DNA of 64,000 nucleotides from Hyphomicrobiales bacterium (GCA_900472675.1 UCJA01000016.1:104962-168961), one strand, 5' to 3'. Numbered from the stretch's first letter, positions 53,250 to 61,594 are shown. The notes: generated from the letters alone by a model not told the origin. Made by a program: numbers and translations.

Positions 53250-53287
53250 CCGATCAGCCCGCCGTCTTGCGACGGCGGGCTGATCGG
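53250..53287. terminator. Strong terminator after dnaB
   Basis: A perfect 17-bp stem (CCGATCAGCCCGCCGTC with its complement) around a TTGC loop, starting two bases past the dnaB stop and followed by TTCTTTG. It also lies just downstream of the convergent small secreted-protein gene. Confidence 0.9.
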
Positions 53288-53311
53288 TTCTTTGTCTCGG
53301 ATGGCTGAGGC

Positions 53312-53686
53312 CTAGTGGCTGCGGCAGCGCCCTGTCCGGGTGGTTTCCTTGTCGCCGTCATCATAGGCGATGCCGATCTTCTCGCCGGCCAGCGAGGCGA
53401 TCTTGCCGGGATACCAGTCCCCGGCACCCTTGTAGTTGCGCTCGACCTTCATGCCGATCATCCAGTCGTAGGGACGCACAGCGCTGGTCGATACCGTTTC
53501 CCGATCGCCGTCATCATAGCGGATCGTGATGCTTCCGCCGCCGATCTTTTCGACAACGCCCGGAAACCAGTAGCCGGCACCCTTGTAGTTGCCGAGAACC
53601 CAGTCGCCCTTGGTCTGGGCCAAAGCCGCCGATGCGCCGGATGCCAAAAGACCTGCGGCTAATATCACTGACAGTAATTTCTTCAC
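53312..53686 (-). CDS. Small secreted protein with two Tudor/agenet-like repeats
   Basis: 124 residues with a Sec signal (KLLSVILAAGLLASGASAALAQ). The mature protein is two copies of one motif: NYKGAGYWFPGVVEKIGGGSITIRYDDGDRET at about 33-64, and NYKGAGDWYPGKIASLAGEKIGIAYDDGDKET at about 84-115. Aromatic-rich W-x-PG-x-I and YDDGD blocks resemble Tudor/SH3-like barrels, which in eukaryotes bind modified proteins. In a secreted bacterial protein the ligand is unknown. It converges on dnaB. Confidence 0.8.
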   Translation of the reverse strand: MKKLLSVILAAGLLASGASAALAQTKGDWVLGNYKGAGYWFPGVVEKIGGGSITIRYDDGDRETVSTSAVRPYDWMIGMKVERNYKGAGDWYPGKIASLAGEKIGIAYDDGDKETTRTGRCRSH

Positions 53687-53934
53687 GTGAGACTCTTCTA
53701 CTTTAATATCCCCCTCCCCTGACCGACGGTGCAGAGGAATTCAATATATTTGAACGGCTTATATATTATTCTAGAAGATCTGAACCCGGCATTAATTGTT
53801 CTGCACGCGGTTTATATTTGCTTCTACTTGCGCAGATGCGCTCGGGAGACAAACGCTTCGTCAGCGATCGACAGCATACCTGGGCCTGGGCGAACGCGGC
53901 CCAGTCGGGCCAGGCTTCCGACACCGGGATTTGG

Positions 53935-54243
53935 TCAGGCCGCGCTTGCGGCCTGCTCGACAATCTCCGGATGGGCTTCGAGGATCTTCAGCAGGAGCCG
54001 CCCCGCCGGATCCGGAGATCTGCGCCCCTGCTCCCAGTTGTTGATTGTGGCGGCGGGTATGCCGAACCGCCTTTCGAATTCCTTGGCTGACTTGGCAACA
54101 GTCTTGCGGATGGCACGGATACGTTCCGCCGGCATCGGATCGATCGTCACTGTCTCGAGGGACGTCTCGCCACGCTTCCACGCCCGGACTTCCTCAAGCC
54201 CCTCCGCAAGAGCGGCTCCAAAATCAAAATCTTTTTCAGTCAT
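53935..54243 (-). CDS. higA: HigA-type XRE antitoxin
   Basis: 102 residues. The C-terminal half is an XRE helix-turn-helix (AERIRAIRKTVAKSAKEFERRFGIPAATINNWEQGRRSPDPAGRLLLKILEAHPE). The N-terminal half (MTEKDFDFGAALAEGLEEVRAWKRGE) should bind the toxin. It overlaps the upstream toxin gene by eight bases, giving the toxin-first order of higBA systems. An AT-rich, gene-free stretch of about 250 bases follows. Confidence 0.88.
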   Translation of the reverse strand: MTEKDFDFGAALAEGLEEVRAWKRGETSLETVTIDPMPAERIRAIRKTVAKSAKEFERRFGIPAATINNWEQGRRSPDPAGRLLLKILEAHPEIVEQAASAA

Positions 54244-54559
54244 GTTCCAGTTCCTTCAATATGCGCAGTATCTCCTTGCGCTGCGCCGGAGACAGGTCAT
54301 CCTGTTCGTTCTTGGCGTAGGCAAGAAGCATGACCGCCACCCCATCCGAGAGAAGCAGGAAGTAGACGGCCCTGCCGCCGCCTCCTTTGCCACGGCTGCC
54401 TATGCCAAAGCGGATCTTGCGGATCCCGCCGAGCCCCCGGATAACATCGCCGGCGGTGGGATTGGCGGCTATGAAATGCTCAAGGCCGTCCATATCGGTA
54501 GCCGAAGCCCCAATCCGCTTCATGTCCTTCAGGTAGCGGTTGGTGCGGACGATCCTCAT
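54236..54559 (-). CDS. higB: HigB/RelE-family toxin
   Basis: 107 residues from the ATG at 54559. The blocks GIRKIRFGIGSRGKGGGGRAVYFLLL and VMLLAYAKNEQDDLSPAQRKEILRIL are the usual RelE-fold toxin pattern paired with XRE antitoxins. Such toxins cut mRNA on the ribosome. There is no ribosome site, and a -10 box ends six bases before the ATG, so the message is probably leaderless. Toxin gene precedes antitoxin gene. Confidence 0.88.
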   Translation of the reverse strand: MRIVRTNRYLKDMKRIGASATDMDGLEHFIAANPTAGDVIRGLGGIRKIRFGIGSRGKGGGGRAVYFLLLSDGVAVMLLAYAKNEQDDLSPAQRKEILRILKELEHD

Positions 54560-54565
54560 GGACGA

Positions 54566-54595
54566 TAAATACGCCAATGGCGTATCTTGCGCAAG
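54566..54595 (-). promoter_or_regulatory. higBA promoter with nested operator palindromes
   Basis: On the minus strand TTGCGC (54594-54589), exactly 17 bases, then TATTTA (54571-54566), six bases before the ATG. The palindrome ATACGCCA-A-TGGCGTAT (54569-54585) fills the spacer and overlaps the -10. A second palindrome, CTTGCGCAAG (54586-54595), covers the -35. Autorepression by HigA is expected. Confidence 0.75.
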
Positions 54596-54783
54596 GATAT
54601 GGGTGTTCTGTCTGTGCCCGACACGGTGGAGATTACAACCTGCGCAGCGTCGCCTGACAGGAAGAGCCCTCGCCGAGACGGAGAAAAGATTGTGCAGTGC
54701 ACCGGCATTTTGCACAGGCCGTCTTTTTCCCGCCTTCGAAAGGGTTAAGGATCATCGCATCTGATCCCTGACCGCGAGCCCTC

Positions 54784-55950
54784 ATGACGGACCTGCAAGA
54801 CGCGTTTATCCTTCCCGACGAGTTCGACATTGCCCCTGTGCGGCTGACCGTCGATCTCGGCGCGCTCGTCGACAACTGGCGGGAGATGGCGCGGCGCTCC
54901 GCCCCTGCCCGTACTGCTGCCGTCGTGAAGGCGGATGCCTATGGTCTCGGCATCGAGGATTGCGGGATCGCGCTCTACGAAGCGGGTGCGCGGGACTTCT
55001 TCGTGGCCGTGCTGCAGGAAGGCATGCTGCTGCGCTCGTTCGCACCGGATGCCCGCATCTACGTGCTGTCCGGCATCTGGCCGGGCCAGGAAGCGTATTT
55101 CTATGAGAACGACCTGGTGCCGGTGCTGGCATCGGAGGAGCAGCTTTCTCTCTGGATGGCGGTGACGGCGGAGCATGGCGACCACCCCTGCGCGCTGCAG
55201 GTGGACACCGGCTTCAACCGGCTGGGCCTGCCGCTCGAAGAAGCCATCGCGCTTGCCGATGACGTGTCGCGGCCAGCGAGTTTTTCGCCCGTCCTGGTGC
55301 TGTCGCATCTTCACAGCGGCGATACGCCGAGCTCGCCGCTCAACCAGCAGCAGCTGGCGTCCTTCCACAGGATTGCGGAGGCCTTCGACGGCATCGAGCT
55401 CAGCCTTGCCGCGTCGGCCGGCACGTTTCTCGGGCCCGACTTCCATTTCGACATGACCCGGCCGGGCATCGCCGTCTACGGCGGCGAGGCGGTCAACGAC
55501 ATGCCCAACCCGATGAAGCCGGTTGCCACGGCCGAAGCGCGGATCATCCAGATCCGCGACGCGAAAAAGGGCGAGACCGTCAGCTATGGCGGCACTTACC
55601 AGCTCACACGGGACAGCCGGCTCGCCGTCGTGTCGGCCGGTTATGCGGACGGCTACATGCGCTCGCTCTCGGGCACCGGGGTGCCGGTGCGACAGGCGGT
55701 GGCGGGTGGCGCCTGCGGTTTCATCGCCGGACATCGGGTGCCGGTCGTCGGCCGCATCACCATGGACCTCACCATCTTCGACGTCACCGACGTCCCGCCG
55801 TCCCAAATCCGCGCCGGTGACTATGTGGAACTGTTCGGCCGCAATATCCCGCTCGACGAGGCGGCCCGCGCCGGCGGCACGATCGGCTACGAGCTGTTGA
55901 CCAGCCTTGGCCTGCGCTACGAGCGTCGCTACCTGTTTCCGGACGATTGA
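54784..55950 (+). CDS. alr: Alanine racemase
   Basis: 388 residues, a PLP enzyme that makes D-alanine for peptidoglycan. The PLP lysine is K49 in AVVKADAYGLG. The second catalytic segment is present as VSYGGTYQL with its tyrosines, and VGRITMDLTIFDVTD is typical of the C-terminal domain. No signal peptide, so cytosolic. It precedes radA in the conserved dnaB-alr-radA order, here with a ParD/ParE pair between alr and radA. Confidence 0.95.
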   Translation: MTDLQDAFILPDEFDIAPVRLTVDLGALVDNWREMARRSAPARTAAVVKADAYGLGIEDCGIALYEAGARDFFVAVLQEGMLLRSFAPDARIYVLSGIWPGQEAYFYENDLVPVLASEEQLSLWMAVTAEHGDHPCALQVDTGFNRLGLPLEEAIALADDVSRPASFSPVLVLSHLHSGDTPSSPLNQQQLASFHRIAEAFDGIELSLAASAGTFLGPDFHFDMTRPGIAVYGGEAVNDMPNPMKPVATAEARIIQIRDAKKGETVSYGGTYQLTRDSRLAVVSAGYADGYMRSLSGTGVPVRQAVAGGACGFIAGHRVPVVGRITMDLTIFDVTDVPPSQIRAGDYVELFGRNIPLDEAARAGGTIGYELLTSLGLRYERRYLFPDD

Positions 55951-56041
55951 GATCCAGCCTACTCTCGCCAGCACACTTCCGTGGGGCACCCTCTTTTAAC
56001 CGGAAAAGCCCCGTGCTATACGAGAACAAAAGGAGATCGAA

Positions 56042-56311
56042 ATGACCGAGATCCATCTCAGCGAAGAGCAGACCGCATTTGTCACAGGATTGGTGAAGGC
56101 CGGCTTCTACAAGGATGTTGGGTCTGCAGTGGCGGGCGGATTGCGCCTGCTGCAGCAAAAAGACGAACAGTTTTTCACGCTGCAGAAGCTGATCCAGGAA
56201 GGGCTCGACGATGTCGAGGCTGGACGGGTTCACCGTTACGGATCGGCTGAGGAAATGCTGAAAGACATCAAACAAATGTCCCCGGAGAAAAAGACGGGGA
56301 CACGCTATTAG
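56042..56311 (+). CDS. parD: ParD-type antitoxin
   Basis: 89 residues. MTEIHLSEEQTAFVTGLVKAGFYKDVGSAVAGGLRLLQQKDEQ is the ParD ribbon-helix-helix domain. The C-terminal part (LDDVEAGRVHRYGSAEEMLKDIKQM) is the toxin-binding tail. An AAAAGGAGATCGAA ribosome site precedes the ATG. Its TAG stop overlaps the first codon of an intact ParE frame. Confidence 0.92.
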   Translation: MTEIHLSEEQTAFVTGLVKAGFYKDVGSAVAGGLRLLQQKDEQFFTLQKLIQEGLDDVEAGRVHRYGSAEEMLKDIKQMSPEKKTGTRY

Positions 56312-56618
56312 AAATCGGGAGCCCGTCTGGTCGCCGCGAGCAAGAGCTGACCTCTTTGAGGATCACAGCTATATCGCCCGTGAAAACTCACCGGCCGCCG
56401 ATCGCTTCCTTCTTGATACGTATCGAAAAGTCGAGGCCTTTGCGCGCGCAGGATTGACAGGCACTGGCTGTGCGGAATTCGGCAAAGGCGTCCGAAGTTT
56501 TGTCTATCGGGACCGCATCATATTCTTCGAACTATCGGACACCGAACTGACCGTTTTACGCGTCCTGCATGGCCGCCAAAACATTTCCCCTAAAGATTTC
56601 CAAGACAGCGAAGCCTGA
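56307..56618 (+). CDS. parE: ParE-family toxin with a non-standard ATT start codon
   Basis: The frame is open from 56262 to the TGA at 56616-56618 but has no ATG, GTG or TTG before the conserved part. The best start is ATT at 56307, which overlaps the parD stop (ATTAG) and gives about 103 residues. EPVWSPRARADLFEDHSYIAREN, FGKGVRSFVYRDRIIFFEL and LRVLHGRQNI are the ParE family blocks. ATT starts are rare but known (infC). Alternatively the start has been lost by an ATG-to-ATT change. It ends 10 bases before radA. Confidence 0.8.
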   Translation: MRNREPVWSPRARADLFEDHSYIARENSPAADRFLLDTYRKVEAFARAGLTGTGCAEFGKGVRSFVYRDRIIFFELSDTELTVLRVLHGRQNISPKDFQDSEA

Positions 56619-56627
56619 ACCCTCCCC

Positions 56628-58031
56628 ATGGCAAAACCCAAAACTCAATTCGTGTGCCAGAACTGCGGCACGATCCACAGCCGCTGGGCCGGCAAATGCG
56701 ACGGCTGCGGCGAGTGGAACACGATCGTCGAGGAAGACCCGATGGGCGGCATCGGGTCTGGACCTGGCCGCGTGCCGAAGAAGGGCCGCGCCGTGGCGCT
56801 GACCACGCTGTCTGGCGAAACCGAGCATGCCCCGCGCATCCAGACCGGCATTTCGGAGCTGGACCGCGCCACCGGCGGCGGTTTCGTGCGCGGTTCGGCG
56901 GTGCTGATCGGCGGCGATCCGGGCATCGGCAAGTCGACCCTTTTGATGCAGGCGGCAGCGGCGCTAGCGAGGCAGGGCCACCGGATCATCTATGTTTCGG
57001 GCGAAGAGGCCGTCGCGCAGGTGCGGCTGCGGGCGCAGCGGCTGGGGGCCGCCGATACCGACGTGCTTTTGGCGGCGGAAACCAATGTGGAAGACATCCT
57101 TGCCACGGTCGCGGAAGGCAAGCGGCCCGACCTCGTCATCATCGATTCCATCCAGACGCTGTGGAGCGACACCGCCGATGCGGCGCCCGGCACCGTGACC
57201 CAGGTGCGCACCGGCGTGCAGGCGATGATCCGCTATGCCAAGCAGACGGGGGCCGCCATGGTTCTGGTTGGCCACGTCACCAAGGAAGGCCAGATCGCCG
57301 GTCCGCGCGTGGTCGAACACATGGTCGACGCCGTTCTCTATTTCGAAGGCGACCGCGGCCATCACTACCGCATCCTGCGCACGGTCAAGAACCGCTTCGG
57401 GCCGACCGACGAGATCGGCGTGTTCGAAATGTCGGACAAGGGGTTACGCGAGGTTGCCAATCCCTCGGAGCTGTTTTTGGGGGAACGCAACGCCAAGTCG
57501 CCGGGCGCCGCCGTGTTTGCCGGCATGGAGGGGACACGCCCGGTGCTGGTCGAGGTGCAGGCTCTGGTGGCCCCGACCTCGCTCGGCACGCCGCGGCGCG
57601 CCGTGGTCGGCTGGGATTCGTCGCGCCTGTCGATGATCCTTGCTGTGCTGGAAGCCCATTGCGGGGTGCGGCTCGGCAGCCATGACGTCTATCTGAACAT
57701 CGCCGGCGGCTACCGCATCTCGGAGCCGGCCGCCGATATGGCGGTCGCATCGGCGCTGGTGTCGTCGCTGGCGGGCGTGGCGCTGCCGGCCGATTGCGTC
57801 TATTTCGGCGAAATCAGCCTGTCTGGCGCGGTGCGGCCCGTGTCGCAGACCGCGCAGCGGCTGAAGGAAGCCGAGAAACTGGGCTTTGCCGGCGCCATGC
57901 TGCCCGCCACTTCAGCCGAGCTTCCAAAGGGCGGCAACGGCCGCTGGACCAAGATCGAGGACCTGCCCGACCTCGTGTCGCGGATCGCGGGATCGTCAAA
58001 GAAGCTGGGGAAAGGAACGGACGACGATTGA
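56628..58031 (+). CDS. radA: DNA repair protein RadA
   Basis: 467 residues. The N-terminal C4 zinc finger has C10, C13, C24 and C27 (CQNCG...CDGCGEW). Walker A GGDPGIGKST is at about 94-103, the RadA-specific KNRFG motif lies past 240, and the Lon-protease-like C-terminal domain follows (GSHDVYLNIAGGYRISEPAADMAVASAL). RadA is a helicase-like branch-migration factor in recombination repair. Next gene in the same direction: cvpA. Confidence 0.97.
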   Translation: MAKPKTQFVCQNCGTIHSRWAGKCDGCGEWNTIVEEDPMGGIGSGPGRVPKKGRAVALTTLSGETEHAPRIQTGISELDRATGGGFVRGSAVLIGGDPGIGKSTLLMQAAAALARQGHRIIYVSGEEAVAQVRLRAQRLGAADTDVLLAAETNVEDILATVAEGKRPDLVIIDSIQTLWSDTADAAPGTVTQVRTGVQAMIRYAKQTGAAMVLVGHVTKEGQIAGPRVVEHMVDAVLYFEGDRGHHYRILRTVKNRFGPTDEIGVFEMSDKGLREVANPSELFLGERNAKSPGAAVFAGMEGTRPVLVEVQALVAPTSLGTPRRAVVGWDSSRLSMILAVLEAHCGVRLGSHDVYLNIAGGYRISEPAADMAVASALVSSLAGVALPADCVYFGEISLSGAVRPVSQTAQRLKEAEKLGFAGAMLPATSAELPKGGNGRWTKIEDLPDLVSRIAGSSKKLGKGTDDD

Positions 58032-58144
58032 TCTTCCGTTCAGCGAACCGCTGATGTAAAGACACAGCGCCCAATGCTACGGTGCCGGGCGAAAGCGACG
58101 GCATGGTATGTCCGTGAGGCGGCAGGTCCTGGAGTAGAGTCTAC

Positions 58145-58732
58145 ATGCCCATTACGATTTTCGACGGTATTGTCATCGGCGTCACGCTGTTTTCCGCCGT
58201 GCTGGCCATGGTGCGCGGCTTTTCCCGCGAAGTGCTGTCGATCGCGAGCTGGGCCGGTTCGATCGCCGCCGCCTACTATCTCTATCCGCTCCTTCTGCCC
58301 TACGTGAAGAACTACACGTCCGACGACCGGATTGCGCTGGCGGCATCGGCCGGCATCATCTTCCTGATCGCGCTGATCATCATCTCCTTCATCACCACCC
58401 GCATCGCCGATTTCATCATCGACAGCCGCATCGGCGCGCTGGACCGGACGCTCGGCTTCCTGTTCGGGGCTGCCCGCGGCATCCTGCTGCTCGTCGTTGC
58501 CGTCGCCTTCTTCAACTGGCTCGTCGCACCGAACCGCCAGCCGGTCTGGGTCACGCAGGCGAAGTCCAAGCCCTTCCTCGACACACTGGTCGGCCGGCTT
58601 GAAGCCATGCTGCCCGACGACATCGAACCGCAGATCCGTGCCCGAATCCTCGGCCACGAAACGGCGCCGGCCGAGGGCACGCCCGGCCAGGAACCGGCGC
58701 CGGCCGAAGATGCACCTGTGACGAATAATTGA
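58145..58732 (+). CDS. cvpA: CvpA family inner-membrane protein
   Basis: 195 residues with four membrane helices (ITIFDGIVIGVTLFSAVLAMVRG, ASWAGSIAAAYYLYPLLLPYV, ALAASAGIIFLIALIIISFITTRIADF, LGFLFGAARGILLLVVAVAFFNW). FSREVLS and SRIGALDRTLGFLFGAARG are the CvpA family marks. A proline/acid-rich C-terminal tail follows. CvpA genes sit upstream of purF in many proteobacteria, as here. Molecular function is not established. Confidence 0.92.
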   Translation: MPITIFDGIVIGVTLFSAVLAMVRGFSREVLSIASWAGSIAAAYYLYPLLLPYVKNYTSDDRIALAASAGIIFLIALIIISFITTRIADFIIDSRIGALDRTLGFLFGAARGILLLVVAVAFFNWLVAPNRQPVWVTQAKSKPFLDTLVGRLEAMLPDDIEPQIRARILGHETAPAEGTPGQEPAPAEDAPVTNN

Positions 58733-58873
58733 CACTGTGTTGCGCTTGATGCAGCGCACAGGCCCACCATTTGTGCTATAGGTCGCGCAGACGTGACATC
58801 AGGTGAAGAAGCAGGTCCGGCCCGAGATGCAATCCCGGCCGGCCCTTCCGTTTTTCCGGAAGACGAGGTCGAA

Positions 58874-60376
58874 ATGAATCAGCCGGTTTCGCATGAGATT
58901 TCCCCGCGTGGATTTGATGATCTGGATGGTGACACGCTGCACGAAGAGTGTGGCGTGTTCGGCATTCTGGGTCATCCCGATGCGGCGACGCTGACAGCCC
59001 TTGGCCTGCATGCCCTGCAGCATCGCGGCCAGGAAGCGGCGGGCATCGTCTCCTTCGACGGCCTGCGCTTCCATTCGGAGCGGCGCATGGGCCTGGTCGG
59101 CGATCACTATACCGACCCCGCCACGCTTGCCCGCCTGCCCGGCAATATCTCGATCGGACACAACCGCTATTCGACGACCGGCGAAGTGGCGCTGCGCAAC
59201 GTCCAGCCGCTGTTTGCCGAACTGGAAGTTGGCGGCATCGCGATCGCCCATAACGGCAATTTCACGAACGGCCTGACGCTGCGGCGGCAGCTGATCGCCG
59301 GCGGCGCCATCTGCCAGTCCACCTCCGACACGGAAGTCGTGCTGCACCTCATCGCCCGCTCCCGCTATTCGTCGACCGCCGACCGTTTCATCGATGCAAT
59401 CCGGCAGATGGAGGGCGGCTATTCGATGCTCGCCATCACTCGCACCAAGCTGATTGCGGCCCGCGATCCCACCGGCATCCGCCCGCTCGTCATGGGCGAG
59501 CTGGACGGCAAGCCAATCTTTGCGTCTGAAACCTGCGCGCTCGACATCATCGGTGCCAAGTTCGTGCGCGACGTGGAAAACGGCGAAGTCATCATCTGCG
59601 AAATCCAGGCGGACGGCTCGATCTCGATCGACGCCCGCAAGGCCGGCAACGGCCAGCCCGAGCGGCTCTGCCTGTTCGAATACGTCTATTTCGCCCGGCC
59701 AGACTCGGTCGTCGGCGGCCGCAGCGTCTATGTTGCCCGCAAGAACATGGGCATCAACCTTGCACAGGAAGCCCCGGTCGAAGCCGACGTCGTCGTGCCG
59801 GTTCCCGATGGCGGCACGCCAGCAGCGCTTGGCTATGCGCAGGAAAGCGGCATCCCGTTCGAATACGGCATTATCCGCAACCATTACGTCGGCCGCACCT
59901 TCATCGAGCCGACCCAGCAGATCCGTGCCTTCGGCGTCAAGCTCAAGCATTCCGCCAACCGGGCGATGATCGAGGGCAAGCGCGTCGTGCTGATCGACGA
60001 CTCAGTCGTCCGCGGTACGACCTCGGTCAAGATCGTGCAGATGATGCGCGAAGCGGGCGCCAAGGAAGTGCACCTGCGGGTGGCGAGCCCGATGATCCAC
60101 TATCCGGACTTCTACGGCATCGACACGCCGGACCGGGACAAGCTTTTGGCCAACCAGTACGACAGCCTCGAAGCCATGGCCAAGTTCATCGGCGTCGATT
60201 CGCTGCAATTCCTGTCGATCAACGGTCTCTACCGTGCCGTCGGCGGCGAAGACCGCAACGACGCGCGTCCGCAGTTCACCGACCACTACTTCACCGGCGA
60301 CTACCCGACCCGCCTTCTCGACAAGGACGGCGAGACCATGGGCCGCAAGGTTTCGCTGCTGGCCAGCAACGGCTAG
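58874..60376 (+). CDS. purF: Amidophosphoribosyltransferase
   Basis: About 500 residues from the ATG at 58874 (GAGG ribosome site). PurF commits PRPP to purine synthesis. A 25-residue propeptide precedes the catalytic C26 (EECGVFGILGH), so the N-terminus must be trimmed. The glutaminase domain is followed by the PRPP motif VVLIDDSVVRGTTS. The Fe-S ligand positions of the Bacillus enzyme are replaced (YPDFYGID and QFTDHYFTGDYPT lack Cys), so no cluster is expected. It follows cvpA. Confidence 0.97.
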   Translation: MNQPVSHEISPRGFDDLDGDTLHEECGVFGILGHPDAATLTALGLHALQHRGQEAAGIVSFDGLRFHSERRMGLVGDHYTDPATLARLPGNISIGHNRYSTTGEVALRNVQPLFAELEVGGIAIAHNGNFTNGLTLRRQLIAGGAICQSTSDTEVVLHLIARSRYSSTADRFIDAIRQMEGGYSMLAITRTKLIAARDPTGIRPLVMGELDGKPIFASETCALDIIGAKFVRDVENGEVIICEIQADGSISIDARKAGNGQPERLCLFEYVYFARPDSVVGGRSVYVARKNMGINLAQEAPVEADVVVPVPDGGTPAALGYAQESGIPFEYGIIRNHYVGRTFIEPTQQIRAFGVKLKHSANRAMIEGKRVVLIDDSVVRGTTSVKIVQMMREAGAKEVHLRVASPMIHYPDFYGIDTPDRDKLLANQYDSLEAMAKFIGVDSLQFLSINGLYRAVGGEDRNDARPQFTDHYFTGDYPTRLLDKDGETMGRKVSLLASNG

Positions 60377-60402
60377 GGCAGACAGCGGATCAAGCAAAGC
60401 CG

Positions 60403-60732
60403 ATGGCAAGAAAGCACCGAGAAGAGGCTGCCTCGTGGTACGAGGAGCCTGAGCCTGAGATCTGCCCGCTGTGTAGCCGGCCCATTCCCGAGGATCAGCG
60501 GGACGAGCACCACCTCGTCCCGAAATGCCGTGGCGGACGCAAGACGCAGACCCTGCACCGCATCTGCCACCGGCAGATCCACGCCCTGTTCAGCGAGTCG
60601 GAGCTGGAAAAGCGCTATTCCACTGTCGATGCTCTGTTGGAACACGACGAGATCCGCAAGTTCGTCGCCTGGGTGGCGCGCAAGCCCGCCGGTTTCTACG
60701 ACGACACCAAGCAGAGCAACCGGCGCCGCTGA
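60403..60732 (+). CDS. Small HNH-type zinc-finger nuclease-like protein
   Basis: 109 residues. CPLC (21-24), EHHLVPKCRGG (35-45) and LHRICHRQIHALF (51-63) give the HNH layout with C21, C24, H37, C42 or C55 and H60 as likely metal or catalytic residues. Homologues are commonly annotated as HNH endonuclease family proteins. No restriction, phage or toxin partner is adjacent. It follows purF by 26 bases and may be co-transcribed. Nuclease activity is unproven. Confidence 0.78.
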   Translation: MARKHREEAASWYEEPEPEICPLCSRPIPEDQRDEHHLVPKCRGGRKTQTLHRICHRQIHALFSESELEKRYSTVDALLEHDEIRKFVAWVARKPAGFYDDTKQSNRRR

Positions 60733-60853
60733 CGCCGAACCTCCGGTCATTGACCGGGCACTTGCACCCGCCCCATGCCTGTGACAATTCTCCGTCGATC
60801 TGAGGATGACGATGGCGACGCCTCCAGGGCGTTGCATGCAATGGGATGAGAGC

Positions 60854-61594
60854 ATGACGATCGACTTGAAGGGCAGGATCGCGCTGGTGACCGGCGCATC
60901 GCGGGGCATCGGTTATTTCACGGCGCTGGAACTGGCCAAGGCCGGCGCGCATGTGATTGCCACGGCGCGAACCGTCGGCGGCCTGGAAGAGCTCGACGAC
61001 GCGATCAAGGCCGTCGGCGGCACTGCGACACTTGTCCCCTTCGACATCACCGACATGGAGGCGATCGATCGGCTCGGCGCCTCGATCTTCGAGCGCTGGG
61101 GCAAGCTCGATATTCTGGTCGCCAATGCCGGCATCCTCGGCGTCATCTCGCCGCTTGCCCATATCGAGGCGAAAGTGTTCGACAAGGTGATGCTGACCAA
61201 TGTCACGGCCACCTGGCGGCTGATCCGCTCGGTCGAACCGCTGCTCACCCGTTCGGATGCGGGCCGGGCGCTGATTCTGTCGTCCGGCGTCGGCAGCAAT
61301 CCGCGCGCCTTCTGGGGCGCCTATGCCATGTCGAAGGCCGCAGTGGACACCATGGGCCGCATCTGGGCCGCAGAGACCGAACACACACCGCTCAAGGTCA
61401 ACCTGGTCAACCCCGGCGCAACCCGCACCGCGATGCGCGCCCAGGCGGTGCCCGGCGAAGCCCCGGAGACGCTGCCGCATCCGTCAGAGGTGGCTGAGAA
61501 GATCCTCTTCCTCGCCTCCCCTGATCTTCAGGACAGCGGCCGGCTGTTCGTGGTGCGCGACAACCGGTTCGTCGACTTCCAGCTTCCGGCTTGA
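60854..61594 (+). CDS. SDR family oxidoreductase
   Basis: About 246 residues from the ATG at 60854. The cofactor motif is TGASRGIG (13-20), NAG is at 91-93, and the catalytic residues are Ser143 or Ser144, Tyr157 and Lys161 (AYAMSKAA). LKVNLVNPGATRTAMRAQAVPGE follows. Substrate unknown; homologues sit next to purF in rhizobia and Agrobacterium. The alternative ATG at 60806 lacks a ribosome site. Confidence 0.93.
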   Translation: MTIDLKGRIALVTGASRGIGYFTALELAKAGAHVIATARTVGGLEELDDAIKAVGGTATLVPFDITDMEAIDRLGASIFERWGKLDILVANAGILGVISPLAHIEAKVFDKVMLTNVTATWRLIRSVEPLLTRSDAGRALILSSGVGSNPRAFWGAYAMSKAAVDTMGRIWAAETEHTPLKVNLVNPGATRTAMRAQAVPGEAPETLPHPSEVAEKILFLASPDLQDSGRLFVVRDNRFVDFQLPA

